From Plasmodium malariae (Eukaryota > Apicomplexa > Aconoidasida > Haemosporida > Plasmodiidae): a DNA stretch of 64,000 bases. Both the position numbers and the translations under genes were made by a program. Numbering within the stretch: the stretch's first letter is position 1; the number at the start of each line of letters is the position of its first letter. The stretch is taken from the NCBI RefSeq assembly GCF_900090045.1, contig NC_041777.1, forward strand, positions 358,501 to 422,500, read 5' to 3'. Under the pieces are notes generated by a model, which saw nothing but the letters and a program-made list of their open reading frames with translations, did no database searches and was not told where the DNA came from. This document shows, one piece after another, positions 23,185 to 36,543 of this stretch.

Positions 23185-24310
23185 CTTTGTTTTACCTTTT
23201 TTTTTTTTTTTTTTTTTGTTTTTTTTCTTATAATTAATTTTTAATTACATTTTGTTTTAAAATTAGTTAGTGTTACATTTGGACTATCATACGCAAAGCG
23301 CTAAGCCAAATGCGCTACTACTCGTAAGTACATAAATTCGAGTAAAAAAAAGGTATACTTTAATGAATAGGTGTAATCATTTAAATACGTATGTATGCAT
23401 GTATATATGTATGATTATATGTGTAAGTACTCACGCACCATTAGCCTTTTCAACTTGCGAAAATAATCCTTGTACAAGCAATGGAAAAAAAAAAAAAAAA
23501 GAAAGAAAAGTACTGGTATACCTACTCAAATATAAATATATATATACGTGCGTGTGTATATATATAAATACATACACTTCTTCAAAGTAAAAAAAATTAA
23601 CAGAAGTATATAATTGCATCAAGCATTTGAAGCGTATTACGCTAAAAATAACTCGCTTTTTGTGCACTAAATCGGTAAATACAAATAAATATCTACCCAT
23701 ATAATAACATCAGTACAAACAAACGCCTTAAATAGGTAAGTATATAGATAAATACTTAAATAACTAAATAGCTAAATGGCTAAATCATAAATATAATGTA
23801 GCATATTAACACACTCCTCATTATAATTTCCTTTTTTTAAAATTAAGCGTGTTATTTATGGTAATATATGTTCTCAAAAAAAAAAAAATAAATAAATAAA
23901 ATGAAATGAAATAAAATGAAATGAAATAAAATGAAATGAAATGAAATGAAATAAAATGAAATAAAATGAAATGAAATGAAATGAAATGAAATAAAATGAA
24001 ATGAAATAAAATGAAATGAAATAAAATGAAATAAAATAAAATAAAACGAATAATAATAGAACAAGCCTATATAATACAAAAAAATTGTTTAAGTTTTAGA
24101 ATCGCTAACAATAATGCACATATATGAAAGTACAAAAAAAATCAAACACTTTAATTTCACTTAGGAAAAGTTCAGAACGTTAAGATGATATACTTGCTTC
24201 GTCATTATACGCAAACGTTTAAAAGGGAAGAAGTGACTCATTTATATATATATATAGACATATATGTATGTACATGTATATATGCAAGTAGCCTTATTCT
24301 GAAAATGCGG
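23185..24310. other. Intergenic region with AAATG pentamer array
   Basis: This spacer lies between two minus-strand genes. It holds T tracts (23202-23217), TA/TG microsatellites (23385-23420, 23535-23575) and the AAATG/AAATA array at 23887-24046. No coding or RNA gene is supported. Confidence 0.6.
23887..24046. repeat. (AAATG)n / (AAATA)n pentanucleotide array
   Basis: About 32 pentamers of AAATG alternate with AAATA. In the minus direction it reads TTTCATTTCA and yields open but meaningless Ser/Phe/His frames. It lies downstream of the giant minus-strand gene and in the upstream region of none that I can identify. Confidence 0.85.
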
Positions 24311-27300
24311 CTAGAGCGTACCCATTATAATATTACCTGCAAAATGAAAAATGCATTTTGTTTAATTGAAAAACGTCCTCTTTAAAAAAGTGCATATATG
24401 TATGTATATATATATATATATATGTTTGTACATACGCATCTACACGTGTACATTTGTACACACATATTTGTACAGGCGTTACCATTCAATTCGTAGAGCT
24501 CATCATTTGAGCTGCTAGTCTCGAATGCATATTTCTTATTTCGGCTTAAGTTGTATGCCTTCAATTCTACAGGCTGTAAAAGGAAAGAATTTAGGAAACA
24601 GGAAATAAATAAATTAATTAATAAGTAAATTAATTAATAAGTAAATTAATTAATAAGTAAATTAATAAATAAATAAATTAATTAGTAAATAAAAAATAAA
24701 ATAAAAATAAAAGGCCTACATTAAATAATTAAAATGTATTTTATTCAAATACATATGTGTACATTTCACTCAGTGAACAATTTAGAGACAGTATGTAAAA
24801 TGTCTAAAAAGAGTTTTTGTTCTCATATGTTTTTCTTTTTTTTTTTAAATGAATTCGTAAACATTTAGCTTAATATATTACGGCTTGGAAAGTTCTGCTG
24901 TAGATTCTTATTAACTCCTTTTTTAAAAAAGCCCTTTCTCGTCGACAGGAAATAATCAATTTAAAGTATTCCTTGGAATCATTTTCACATAATGCCTAAA
25001 ATGGATACAAAAAATAAAATATAGTAAAATAAAATAAAATAGTTTTGAAGCGCTTTATGAACTTTTTTTTTAATTGAGATGTTAGGTTAGAACATGGATA
25101 AATGGGCATATATGTGGGGGTGCACAAATATGCATTTACGAATATATGAATTTATATACGTATTTACGCAATTACATATTTGCTTATATATAAGCGGTAG
25201 TATAAACCAAAGGGGACAAGTTACATAAAAGTCAACACTAATTTTGATGTGATAGTGAAAACAGCTTTTCATGCACATTATTGCCTTTGTCCTTTTTCGT
25301 CTTTCCTTTTTCGTCTTTCCTTTTTCGTCTTTCCTTTTTCGTCTTTCCTTTTTCGTCTTTCCTTTTTCGTCTTTCCTTTTTCGTCTTTCCTTTTTCGTCA
25401 TTCCTTTTTCGTCTTTCCTTTTTCCCTTTTCTCTTTCCACTTTTCATTTTTTCTTTTTCATTTTTTCCCCATTTTCCCCTTTTATAAGAGAAAAAAGGAG
25501 CACACACTTACGTCGATCTTTTTGAAGGCATCAGAACTTAAGCAAATTCCATTCGTGTGAGATGTAAAGTAACATGGAAAGGTGTCAGTCTTACAATTAT
25601 TTTCAATTGTCTTCATATTACTAGAAGAATAAATAGTTACCTTCATGTTAAAATTTCCTTTCATATTCACGCGTTTTATATTAAAATAGTGTAGATATAC
25701 TGTTATTATATTTATCTTGATGGTTAAAAACTGTTCAACCACCTTATTCTTCCTTTTGTTAGAAAAAATGCTGTCTTTTCTTTCAGTAAAGATTGCATTT
25801 TTTTTTTTGCCAGATATCAACTCCTCTTTTGTCGATTCATTGTTCATTTTAACTTCTTCCTCCTTACTTTCCATATTTTGTAAATTTTCTAAATCTTCGT
25901 AAGAATATTCTATTATGTTGTTGTTACTTGAATAAAGTGTACGCTTTACTTGAATTATTTTTTTTAATTTGTCAGTAAAGCTGTCACTTTTTATTTCATT
26001 ATTTGACCATTTAAATATTTTTTCTTTTTTTTCATTTAGAATGGGTTGTTCATTAAAATCGTTTGCATGTTTCTCATTTAAATTAAAGCTGGTTATTGTT
26101 TTTTTTGTTATAATTTTTGGAAATTTTAATTTTTCCCCATTATGTTTCTCACAAGTGGTAATATTAACATCCGCATTAGAAGTTGTAGCAGCCAAAGTAG
26201 CCATGCGACTATTTTTTTTTTTTTTTGCGTCATATAATATTTTTGGGGTAACATGGGACTGGTTTTCACTACTTTCATTGTAACTTAAAATTGAAAACTG
26301 GTCTTTTTCCGTAAGTTCGCCAAAATTGTACTTTTTTTCCATTTTTTCTAGTTTTTCCCTTTCTTCCTTTTTTTGCTTCTTTTCTTTATTCTTTTCATAT
26401 TTCTTTTTTATTTTTTTTATTTTTCTTCTGTTTTCCTGTTTTTTCAAAAATGACATGTGTAAATTGGTAGAAGGGGGAAAATCTTTTTTTTTTCTTCTTC
26501 CTCTGCTTGTTTTCTCGCTTGTCTTACTTCTTCCTATGCTCATTTCCCCTCTTAATTTGCTTCTTCTCCCTTTGATACTGTGCATTTTTGTGCTAGGAAT
26601 ATCCTTTTTAAGGTACTGCTTTTCCACAAAAAATTCAAGTGTTCTCATAGATATATTTAAGCTTTTTAAATCAACATAATTTGAATATTTTCTTAGCTTT
26701 TTTTTACTTGTTAAAATTGGTACATCTGTTATTATGCCTGTTTTTTTTCCATATAAAAAGGAGGCATTCAAATTGTGAAAATCCTTTTCACTCCCCCTCC
26801 CATTGGTATAACCCTCTTGTTTACTTAATTTCTTCACCTGTTCCGATATATTTTTTTCATTTATATTTTCTTTGTTTAAACTATTGAACATGATGTTACC
26901 TGTTTTATTTTGGGAACGTGAAGTTTCTACTTTCTTTTTGATCCTTTTTTTTTTGGAAATGCTTTCATTATCATGCCAGTTTTTTAAAGAACTACCTTTT
27001 ATCATTAGATTGGAATAAACTTGTCCCCCTCTCTCAATCGGTTTAGAAAATAAAGTTTTATCTTTTTTCTCTTCTTCCTCTTTCCCTGTAAAGTGTAATA
27101 TTGAATATGTCTTATTAGACCCCCCTATACCTTTATCCCATTCTCCCCTATCCTTTATATTGTTACTATGTTGTATTAAATCAGGGGTGATATTTCTCTT
27201 TTTTTGACCATCATCATATCTAATCTTACTTACAAAATTATACTTATTTCCCTCTTTTTTAGCCAAACACCCTAAAATGGTTTCTTCCCCTTTTGAATTC

Positions 27301-30300
27301 GATGCAAACGACATGTTTAATTTGTTTAATCTGCTTAACTTGCTTAATCTGCTTAAACTGTTTAATCTGCTTAACCTGCCTAATCTGCTTAACCTGCCTA
27401 ATCTGCTTAAACTGTTTAATCTGCTTAACCTGCTTAATCTGCTTAAACTGTTTAATCTGCTGAGGCACTTTCCCTTTTTATACATACGTTTCTCCTTTCT
27501 TCTTCTCTTTTTTTCTTTTAAATTTTCTTTCGAAAATTTATGGAATTCTTTTGCAAAAATAGGAGAAACTCGTTCATATAAATATTCATTTTCCTCATTA
27601 AGCCAATTTGGGTATATTCTTATCGTATCTTTCTTAAGTTTACATTTTTCATATATACCCTCTACTTTCGCTTTTTCTCCTGTAAGGTTTTTCCCATCTT
27701 TGTCTCTTTTTCTTGTATTTTCTTCTTCGTAAAGTATTTTAGAATATATCCCCGTTTTATTGCCATTCATTTCTTCTTTATTTACTGGATATACTTTATT
27801 AAAAGCATTTCTTTCAGAAACGTGCACAATGCTGTCGACTATTCCAGGGATCAGTTTGTTATTTTTATCCATACTACAGTTACTACTGTCGTTATTACTT
27901 ACGCTACCATTAATATCTTTTTTTTTATGATATATTTTAGTTTTATATTTGTCCTTCTCCTTGTGCAACTCTTCACCCTTAGGAAGACCCTCACGCGTAG
28001 ATTTGTCCCTCTCAAGGGTAGTCTCTTCCCTCTCATGGGTAGTCTCTTCCCTCTCATGGGTAGTCTCTTCCCTCTCATGGGTAGTCTCTTCCCTCTCATG
28101 GGTAGTCTCTTCCCTCTCACGGTAGTGCTTTATAAAGTTTTCACTTTCGTCAATGGAAACAACTCTATCATTGTCAAAACAACTTGTTATTTTTTTTCCT
28201 TCCACCCCTTTCTTAACATCCTTGTAATTTCTGTTGTTCCTCTTTTCACTTTCAAAAGGGTCCAATGAACTATAGCTGTCACTGTTTTGACCTTTAATAA
28301 CATGGCTAATATTTTCTTTCCCCTTAGAGCTAATTTTTTTAAAACCTGCCGTTAAAGAGTTTTTTAATTGTCCGTAACGGATAATTTCGTCTTGGATATT
28401 ATTCGTGCTTTTCCCCTTACATATATACACTTCATTAACTTTTGGTAACGTTTCATTTTTTATGGTAAAATTTTCATTTATCTTCTTGTCATTCGACAAT
28501 TTTGTAGTGGAAATGTTTATATCAGTTGAGCTTTTCACTCTTCTTGGACTTTTTAATTTGTTTCTTTCTTTTAAAAATACTTCCTTTTTCTTCTCTTTTT
28601 CCATAGAGTTTCTTATTACCACACTATATTGCTCGATATTTGTAGAGTATTTGTTTTTTTCAAAATATTTACTCTCACAAGTAAAATCATCTACTTTTAA
28701 CGCTTGTTTTGGCAAGGGTGAAGTTACATCATATGTACTAGTTCCATTTTCATATTGTTCTTCTCTTCTATTTAATAAAAGCATATCTCTATTGAAATTA
28801 TGCTTCAATGTGTTCTTCCTACTTAAAGGGGAAAAAGCAGTGTTTTTTCCCCCCTTTTTTGAAAATACTATCATTTTTGTAGGTAATTTTATACTACCTC
28901 CCCCTCCGTTACACACTTTATTATAGGTATCACGTTTAGATAATAAATTCGATTTTTTTCCAAATGTATAAACATTTCTTTTTTCTAATTCCTTAACTGC
29001 CCTAATGCTGTTATTATTGTATGGAGTAAATTTGTTCTTATGCGTGTTTTTACCCCAATTATTCTTTACAATTCTACTTATATTGAAAGAGACATTTTTT
29101 TTCCCCTCCTTCTCCGCTGTTGTATTAAATGTTATCATTTTATATGGCTCAAGATTGTTCGAAAATCTTTTCATATTTGGAAATGGAATAAATGTATCTA
29201 CAAGATTGTAATCATATTTTTCATTAGTTTCTTCTTTGTATACATCACAAAAATTATATATTTTCTCAATTCTTGAAAATAGCTGTTTCTCCTTTTCAAT
29301 TGATTCTTTTAATTTAAGTGTGCTCTTCATATTAGTTGTCAATTCGACCTTATATCTTACTTTTATATGTTTATCTACTTTTTCCTTATTTTCTTCAAAG
29401 TTTCTTATTATTAACATAGTTAGAGGCAAGCTTTTTGGAGCTTTGTCCAAATAAATTTTGTCCATTTTTTTTATAGGTTTCGTATAACTTGTTAGGTCTA
29501 TATTTTGCGTCTTCAGTTCTTCTCTCTCTATTTTATTACACCTTTTTTTACTACCCATTTTTTGTATTTTTTTTTTAACATTTTGTTTGTTTGATCTTTT
29601 TTTTTTTTTTTTTACAACAAGATAATCGTCACTTTTGTTGTATGTCCTTTTTGCCTTTACATGTTTAGAAAATATTTTTAATATGTTTTCTATTTCATTA
29701 TCGTACTTTTTCTTTTTCAAAACTTTGTACATTTCTTCATGCATAATAAAAGCCCTTTTTGTAAAATTATCTCGAACACTATTCTCTAAAGATGAGCTTA
29801 TCAGTACTTTTGTTCCCCCTACACCACCAGGTACTAATTTATTATGTAATAGTACATCTGTATGTAATTTGTTATTACTCCTTATTAAATCTTTTGTATT
29901 ATCATCCGAATAGACAACATTACTTTTGATTATGCTGCTCTCTTTTGGAATATTACCAATTGCTGTAAAATTTCCTTCTTCATGTTTTTCTCTATAACTA
30001 GAATAGTCATAACAATACTGTTCGTTCTTTTGCACACAACATTGCTCTTCGCTTGATTTTCCTATATACATTTTACTGTAGAAATTTATATAACTTTCCC
30101 TTCTGTTACTATAATGAATCTCGGATGATGATGAACTCAAGTGCGAACTCTCATCGTCTCCGTAGTACTGTTCATCTGCTACCTTGTCATATTCATTCAT
30201 ATACAATAACGAATTTGTAGAAATGGTTCTATAACTCTTTGCATTATCTATATTGCCCCTACTTTTAGTATTTTCTTTCCTCAATTTTTCATAATTAACA

Positions 30301-33300
30301 ATGCCATAATAAAAATTTCCTTTTCCATTTTTGCTGTTTTTAGGTTTTATTTTTTTTTCTCTATCATTATCATCATCATCATAGTAATCACTGTTAGTAG
30401 TTCCTTCTTCGATATTTACATTTATATCATTTCTTTTCCTCTTTTCAATAATTCTTCTAAACTGCGTATTAGTATATATGTTCTCCTTTGAATATATATC
30501 AAGAGTATTTTTACATGCTCTTCTTGTCTTCCATTCACTGACATGTCTATCTCTATCGTAATTCTTCTCACTTCTTTCAAGACTGTATATTTCACTACCT
30601 TTCCGGTCTTCCCCGCTTTCACGATCTGCTTTTCCCCACACAACTTCTTCATTTTGTTTCACTTTTTCGTTCCATTCGTTATTCAAATTCATCTTTTCAT
30701 GTGATATGCTATTACTCTTAATATGGATACTATCTGTAGAAGATTTGAAAATATTTAAAATTCCGTAACTTCTTTTTCCCCTGTTCTTTTCACTTCTACC
30801 ATTAGTATGAAGCTTAGTATATGCCTTTCTGCCACTTTTGTAATCTTTATCATAGTTCAATTTTTCAATATCATTGCTTCCGCTTTTTTCTTCCACACAC
30901 ATTACTGAGAAGGTTTCCATATTTGAAAACCTTGGACTCACATATTTATTTGTTTCCATATTGTTATCTTCATCGTGCATATAATGATAACTGTCCTTTT
31001 TTTTCTTCTTCTTCATTGATATGTTTTCCTTCTTCTTTTTTGTTTTTTTTTTGAAATTTCCCTTTTCTATTATTTCTCCTTTGGGCTTATTCATATCAAA
31101 GTAATAGTCTAATTGTTTGTTCTCAAATTTATGCTTTTCATACAGGAGAATTTTTTTTTTTTCCGCTTCGTATGATGACTCTGTCCAATTTTTTTTCTCA
31201 TTTATCATTTTGTTTTTTTCTACTACTTTTTTCCCTAATTTTCTATTGTCTGGTTTTGTTCCTCCTTTTTTTTTCCTACACTTCTGCCTTTTATCTGGTC
31301 TCTTTTTAGAAAATGATTGTTTCCTTTCGTGCGTCATTTTATTCATACTTGGTATTTTTTTATTGTACCATTTTATTATCCGCGAAACACTTGCTGCAGA
31401 TTTATAAAATTTCTTTTTTGTTTCATACTCACTTTTTTTCTCATTTTTATTAGAAAAATTTAAGATATCCTTATTATGGCTTTCCCAAGACGTATGTGTA
31501 TCATCATCATTATGGTCTTCACGGTGTAAATTTGTTTGAGTTAGTTTATTTCCTAGTTCTACTTTATTTAATTTGTTGACTATGTATTCCTTCGCTTTAT
31601 TCTTCTGTACGTTTACGGATGTAGTACTTCCTTCACTGTCAGTGACAAGATCAATCTTTTCCTTAACAGTGTAAAGTATACCTTTAAAACTTTTATTACT
31701 TTTATTTTCTAGGTTTCTCTGGTAATTATTTAAAATTATATTTTCTGCCTCCATTTTTCGTTTATCACCTTGTCCAGGTAAATCTAAGTTTTTAATGATA
31801 TTATTCTTATTCGACCTATTTATCTTATTAGACCTATTTATCTTATTCGACTTATTCACCTCATTCAACTTGCACAACTTACTTAAATTTTGTTGACTCT
31901 CTAAAAAGGATTTATTATGCGTCAATTTCAACTTTGTTCTGTTAAATCGTTCACTATTGTAGAATAATTCGGGAGTATATTTTATCATACCTTTCTTAGT
32001 TCTACTTACGGTAGTATTGTCACTATTAGGTGAAACATAAATAACATGTTCGTTCTTACTATTATCTAAATCACTACTAAATTCTTTTGATATATTATTT
32101 ACTCTTTTTTCTTTTTCTATATGTATATTACCCTTATTAAGCTCTTTATGATTACCATAATTTTTTGTCTTTTGTTTTAAATCTGTTTCTTTTTTCTCAC
32201 AACTTAATACTAAGGGTATTTTCTTCTTGTTTGAATCAAAATATGTATTTTTGTTTTTAATATTTATAAATTGCTTATTTGGAATTTCCTTCTTCATATT
32301 TCTGAAAAATTTATCTTTTCTATCTGTTTTTATATAATTTCTAGAATTTTCATTCATGAGTTTAAAAGCTGATCTATTTTCTCTCTTTGCAGAGAGATTT
32401 ACATCTGCACTTACGTATATGTATTCTTTATCTTGATTACTAAAAATTTCAGGAATACATTTCTTATTATTTGAATAGGGAGGAGCATAAGTTCTTTCCC
32501 CCAAATGAAACAAAGACTGTTGAATTTTATTCTTCTCATTCAATTTACAGTTGTTTTTCCTCAAAATGCTGATATCCGAGTGGCGATTATCTGGCGTGTC
32601 TTCAGAGGAACCTATATATGTATGTATATATATATATGCATATGTATAGATGTATGTGCACAAATTATATAAATGCTTGATAAAGTAAAATTTCCGTATG
32701 GTTAATATATAGTCTTTTTTCAAGTAATTACATGACATTCTATTGTTAGGAATGCCTTCATTTTCGCTAGTACTTTCCTTCAGTTTAAAATCCTAGGAAG
32801 AACAGAATATTTTTGAATAATTCTTATGTTAATTCATATGGATGTATATGTATATGTAACCATATTGACAATTTCATAGAGTCTTATTTTTTTCTTAAAT
32901 AGGATAAATACTTTTACGGGTAAAATATGCACATTAATATATTATCTCTCCTTATGTCTTATTAGGTAATTTTTATAATTTAAACAGATATAAGAACTAT
33001 TTAATGTACGATGTCATTTCTAATATATATACATATACACATGTGTGTATGCGTATATATATACATGCATCTATGTATAACTACCGTATATAAATTTAAA
33101 AAAAAAAATATATAATATAGAATATAATTTCTACGTGACGTATTTCATAACTCTGTATACTTATAATTCTGTTATTTAAGTTCTTTCTCCCCTTTTTAGT
33201 TTTTATTTTTTTCTATGTAGTTTACTTTGTCGTCCGTTGTAGAGTTTTCAAATAACAAATTCTCATCAAAATATTTTACTCTGAGTTTATTATAATACTC

Positions 33301-33693
33301 ACATAAGTCATTAATGAATTTTCTCTTAACATTTTTAATGAATAATGTTCTGTCATCATTTTTTTTAAGTTCTTTGAAGCATCCAAAATTTTCTGTGCAA
33401 CAGAACCTGTTTTTATTATATTTCTCTTTAAGACAGAAGTTATCCTTATTAAATGGTTTAAGCCATTGTTCAGTATTAGCTATATCAGAAAAGGGTTCAT
33501 TCAAAGTAGCTAATGCATCGTTTTCATAATAACTCTCATTATTATGTATCCTAGTTATTAAACCGTTACAGTTTATTTCATTTGACTTTTCTTCTCCCTT
33601 GTATGAAGTTCTTTTGGGGTGTAAATTATGAAATGCCAAGTCAAAGATATGGTCAACATACTTTTTCCTTTTGTCATGTACCTATAAATAAGT

Positions 33694-33744
<51 letters not shown>

Positions 33745-34104
33745 CGTATACAAATATACATGTGGGCATATATGGATACTTTAACTCGCTTTTCTTTCCC
33801 ATTTGAACTTTAAAATTTTGCACACCTTATGGCTGGCTTGTAATATACCTATATAACAAAGCAAAAATGTGTGAATAAACGGCTTGAACAGATTTGTAAA
33901 AAAAATGTTTTCATACTTTTTAAGTTTTCATATAGAAAGGGAGAATCTTCACTGAAAGAAATAAAGAGTTTAAGAAGAATAAATAATATAAAATTTTATA
34001 TTTTTAATTTATGTGTAAGTTAATTTATTTTGCTCTTTTTTTAACGAGCTTAATATATGCTTCCTTTTTTTTAACATTTATTTTTTTGTTTACTCGAAGC
34101 TCAT
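24311..34104 (-). CDS. Giant Lys/Asn/Ser-rich protein of unknown function, 8-9 exons
   Basis: Proposed exons are 34104-34094, 33951-33917, 33848-33826, 33681-33226, 32792-25512, 24995-24882, 24573-24483 and 24336-24311, 2,678 aa with all phases matched. A further intron 32731-32612 is probable (GTAATT donor, ATATAG acceptor, phase 1); it would remove 40 aromatic-rich codons and leave 2,638 aa. The least repetitive parts are the N-terminus (MSFDEDSPFLYENLKSILQ, then YVDHIFDLAFHNLHPKR) and the C-terminal exons (ALCENDSKEYFKLIISCRRE and YELNGNIIMGTL at the very end). The huge exon is charged and disordered, with a 7-residue HEREETT repeat and a Leu-Ser-Arg-Leu repeat. I see no transmembrane segment, signal peptide, catalytic motif or zinc site. 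The 11-nt first exon is inferred from phase only. I do not recognise the family. Confidence 0.7.
25283..25430. repeat. 13-bp TTTTTCGTCTTTCC-type array in an intron of the giant gene
   Basis: Roughly eleven copies of a 13-bp C/T unit lie in the intron 25511-24996 (minus gene), close to the 5' splice site. On the transcript strand it is a GA-rich GGAAAGACGAAAA repeat, which in other eukaryotes would resemble an exonic-splicing-enhancer-like purine tract. No function is shown. Confidence 0.8.
27312..27470 (-). repeat. Coding Leu-Ser-Arg-Leu repeat
   Basis: Short 9-15 bp units encode overlapping LSRL, LNSL and LGRL tetrads over about 50 residues of the giant protein. The hydrophobic/basic alternation could form an amphipathic helix, unusual beside the acidic/basic disorder around it. 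Confidence 0.8.
28003..28128 (-). repeat. 21-bp coding repeat (HEREETT), about 5 copies
   Basis: A perfect 21-bp unit encodes His-Glu-Arg-Glu-Glu-Thr-Thr, with degenerate copies at both ends (YREREETT, LERDKST). Near-identity at DNA level implies recent expansion, so copy number is likely polymorphic. Confidence 0.85.
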
Positions 34105-35142
34105 TGTTGAGAGAATTATAGACACAACTAAAAGTGCTAATGTAACTTAATGTTTTTCCAAAAGCAAAAGAACAAACATAAACAAATGTTATTTTAGTTT
34201 ATAAATTATAATATTAACAAAAAACATATTATCTTTTTTAAAAATAATACAATGAAATAGATATTAAAAAATAAAATAAAAATACTTATATACATATATA
34301 TATATATACATACATACATACATACATACATACACACATACATACATACATACATACAAACACACATACAATCGAACACCCACACATTAATACAGCTAGA
34401 AATAAAAAAAAAAAAAAATTCATACATACATACGAACATCCGCACACTTTAAAATAGCTAGATATAAAAAAAAAAAAAAAAAATTCTGAACGTTCAGAAT
34501 ATGTTAACGTTGTTTCATATTACATTTAAAAATTAACAAAATGTCTGACCGTCCATTTTAACTATTTCGAAATTTCAACATCTAAAATATAAATACTGTA
34601 ATACACCTTTTTGTATATATTTACCATTTTGTGAGTAAAGAAGGAAATAAAATATTTAACCATTTTGTTATACTAATTTTCCTTATATATATGTATGTAT
34701 GTATGTATATAGATTTTATTTTCTCTACTGTTCTTTTTTTTTTTTTTTATATTTTATTCTTTTTAACCTTCATTTTATTACTCTTAAAGAATACAGTTCA
34801 TAATTTTACACAAATAAATGAAAATTTTTTTTGAGAACTACAATACAAAAATTAGAGTAGCCATATGATCCATTGTTTACTTAAAAGTAGTTGTAAGCAC
34901 AGATGAAATAAAAATTCAGCAAAATTATAACATAAAAAATGGTTGAATCTATAACTTAATTTTTAATTTACAAAAAAAAAAAAAAATAGAAAAAAAAAAA
35001 TAATAAAATAAAAGTAATGCAATAAAAGTAATAAAATACAAATAAACAAACTAATTATATTTACAAAATAAAAGTCTTCTAAAAATAGTAAAAAATAAAT
35101 GCTTACTCATCCAAGAGAAATACCTTGTTCCCCTATTCGTTT
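34105..35142. other. Intergenic region between two minus-strand genes
   Basis: It contains a CATA array (34296-34365), two A tracts (34408-34421, 34467-34483), poly-T (34734-34752) and A-rich sequence near 34970-35040. No gene is supported; it is the presumed promoter of the giant gene and 3' UTR of the gene at 35143. Confidence 0.6.
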
Positions 35143-36543
35143 TTACAATTTAATTTGCTTAACCATATTTAACAATTCTGGTACAATGTTTTTAAAAGGT
35201 TCCGATATAAGAATACAATTTAAAATTGTATGCACTCGCGCAACACAAATTATTATGATATATACCATTTTTTTATAAGCTATGCAAGTTAAATAATTTG
35301 ACAATATTCTCCCTACATAGTACATTAATCTTAAATTGTTTTTTATCTCATTATATAATTCTATCAGTAAATACTCATCATTCTGTTCTATAACATCATA
35401 AAATATGGATAAAACATAATGCAGCTTCTTTAAATAATGTTTACACATAAAAAAAAATTTCAATTTATGATATGTATTATAATTGCTGTTCAAATACTTT
35501 TTAAGAAACATATATTCATTAAATAAATTGTTTAGTATGTTTCTAAAGTTCGTTTTGTACGTAACAATAAAACATTTTACCTCAACACATTTAGATAAAA
35601 CCAATTTAACTATGTCCTTACTAACATTATTGGTATGCCCTAATTTATTTTTGCATTTATATTTTCTTATTCTTCTTTCTTTCTTTACCTTTATGTCTGT
35701 TATATTATTCGTATGTAATTCAACTACACATTCTGAATTGCTCGATTTTTCTATTACATTATTTGTATCAGCACATATATGTACTGTTTTATTTTCATAT
35801 GTATTCGTCGAATATTGTATTCTGAATATAGTATTAGACGAATTACGTACGAATTTTTCAGTTTTGTGGATGCTTTCTAGTGAGTTTGCTTTAACTATTT
35901 CCTTTTTTTTTTCCTGAAAGTTTGCCTCACATTTTTCTTCTAGTTTTGCTTCGTATTTCGCTTTGCATTCTACTTCATATATTTCTTCCAGCTCCGTTGG
36001 TTCATTTTCCTGACACGTGTCATTTTTAATTTTATGCCTTTTTTTAAGTATTTCCCCCTTTGTCCTTATTTCTTTTGTCATAGCCCCCTTTTTGTCGTCA
36101 TGTCTAACACTTTTTTGCTCGTATTGCATATAAGTTCTATCCTTATTCTTATTTATTATTATTTTTTTTTTTTTCTTCTCCTTCCTTATATCTGTTTTGT
36201 TTCTTATTATTTTTGTTTTTTCTTTATTTTGTAAAATATTAATTTTTTCAGTGTTATGCTTCGTTTTTTCCTTTCTCTTTGCTCTCTTTTTAGTAACTCC
36301 AGATTTGTTGCTGACCCTCTTTGTAATATTTGTTTCTTCTTCATCGGTTTGTTTTACAATAGGGCATAAATTTTCCTGCTTTAATTTTCTACATTGTTCA
36401 GAATTTTTTCTTTTCTGTTTTTTGAACTTTATAAAATTCCTAACAGTATTGAAACAATTTTTCCTTTTCAGTATAAGTTTCTTTAAATTGCATAATGATA
36501 GTACTTGGTTTTTCCCACAAGTTTTTTTCTTACTTTTTGTCAT
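35143..36543 (-). CDS. Lys-rich protein with NEPRO/DUF4477-like C-terminal helical domain
   Basis: This single exon encodes 466 aa. Residues 1-220 are strongly basic (KKRAKRKEKTK, KEKKKKKIIINKNK) and look like nucleolar or nuclear targeting sequence. Residues 310-466 are well-structured helices: VTYKTNFRNILNNLFNEY, then KLKFFFMCKHYLKKLHYVLS, then NEIKNNLRLMYYVGRILSNY and MVYIIIICVARVHTILNCI. Order, spacing and the NxxR start resemble human NEPRO (SNHNRM, ALKQVEQCLKRLKN, ACKLLLRLLDCCCKTFL, VGLVSRLWVLYKGVL), which associates with RNase P/MRP and rRNA processing. That assignment is inference from pattern only. A four-helix membrane protein is an alternative. The start codon is the last ATG of a 23-bp ATG-containing array. 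Confidence 0.55.
   Translation of the reverse strand: MTKSKKKTCGKNQVLSLCNLKKLILKRKNCFNTVRNFIKFKKQKRKNSEQCRKLKQENLCPIVKQTDEEETNITKRVSNKSGVTKKRAKRKEKTKHNTEKINILQNKEKTKIIRNKTDIRKEKKKKKIIINKNKDRTYMQYEQKSVRHDDKKGAMTKEIRTKGEILKKRHKIKNDTCQENEPTELEEIYEVECKAKYEAKLEEKCEANFQEKKKEIVKANSLESIHKTEKFVRNSSNTIFRIQYSTNTYENKTVHICADTNNVIEKSSNSECVVELHTNNITDIKVKKERRIRKYKCKNKLGHTNNVSKDIVKLVLSKCVEVKCFIVTYKTNFRNILNNLFNEYMFLKKYLNSNYNTYHKLKFFFMCKHYLKKLHYVLSIFYDVIEQNDEYLLIELYNEIKNNLRLMYYVGRILSNYLTCIAYKKMVYIIIICVARVHTILNCILISEPFKNIVPELLNMVKQIKL

Noticed and set aside
23255..23320. Possible tRNA around GCAAAGCGCTAAGCCAAATGCGC
   Set aside because: I could not fold a cloverleaf with conserved D- and T-loop bases on either strand.
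27277..29454. Many plus-strand frames of 70-170 codons inside the giant minus-strand gene
   Set aside because: They are Phe/Leu/Ser-rich complements of Lys/Glu/Arg codons and contain no independent start context or domains.
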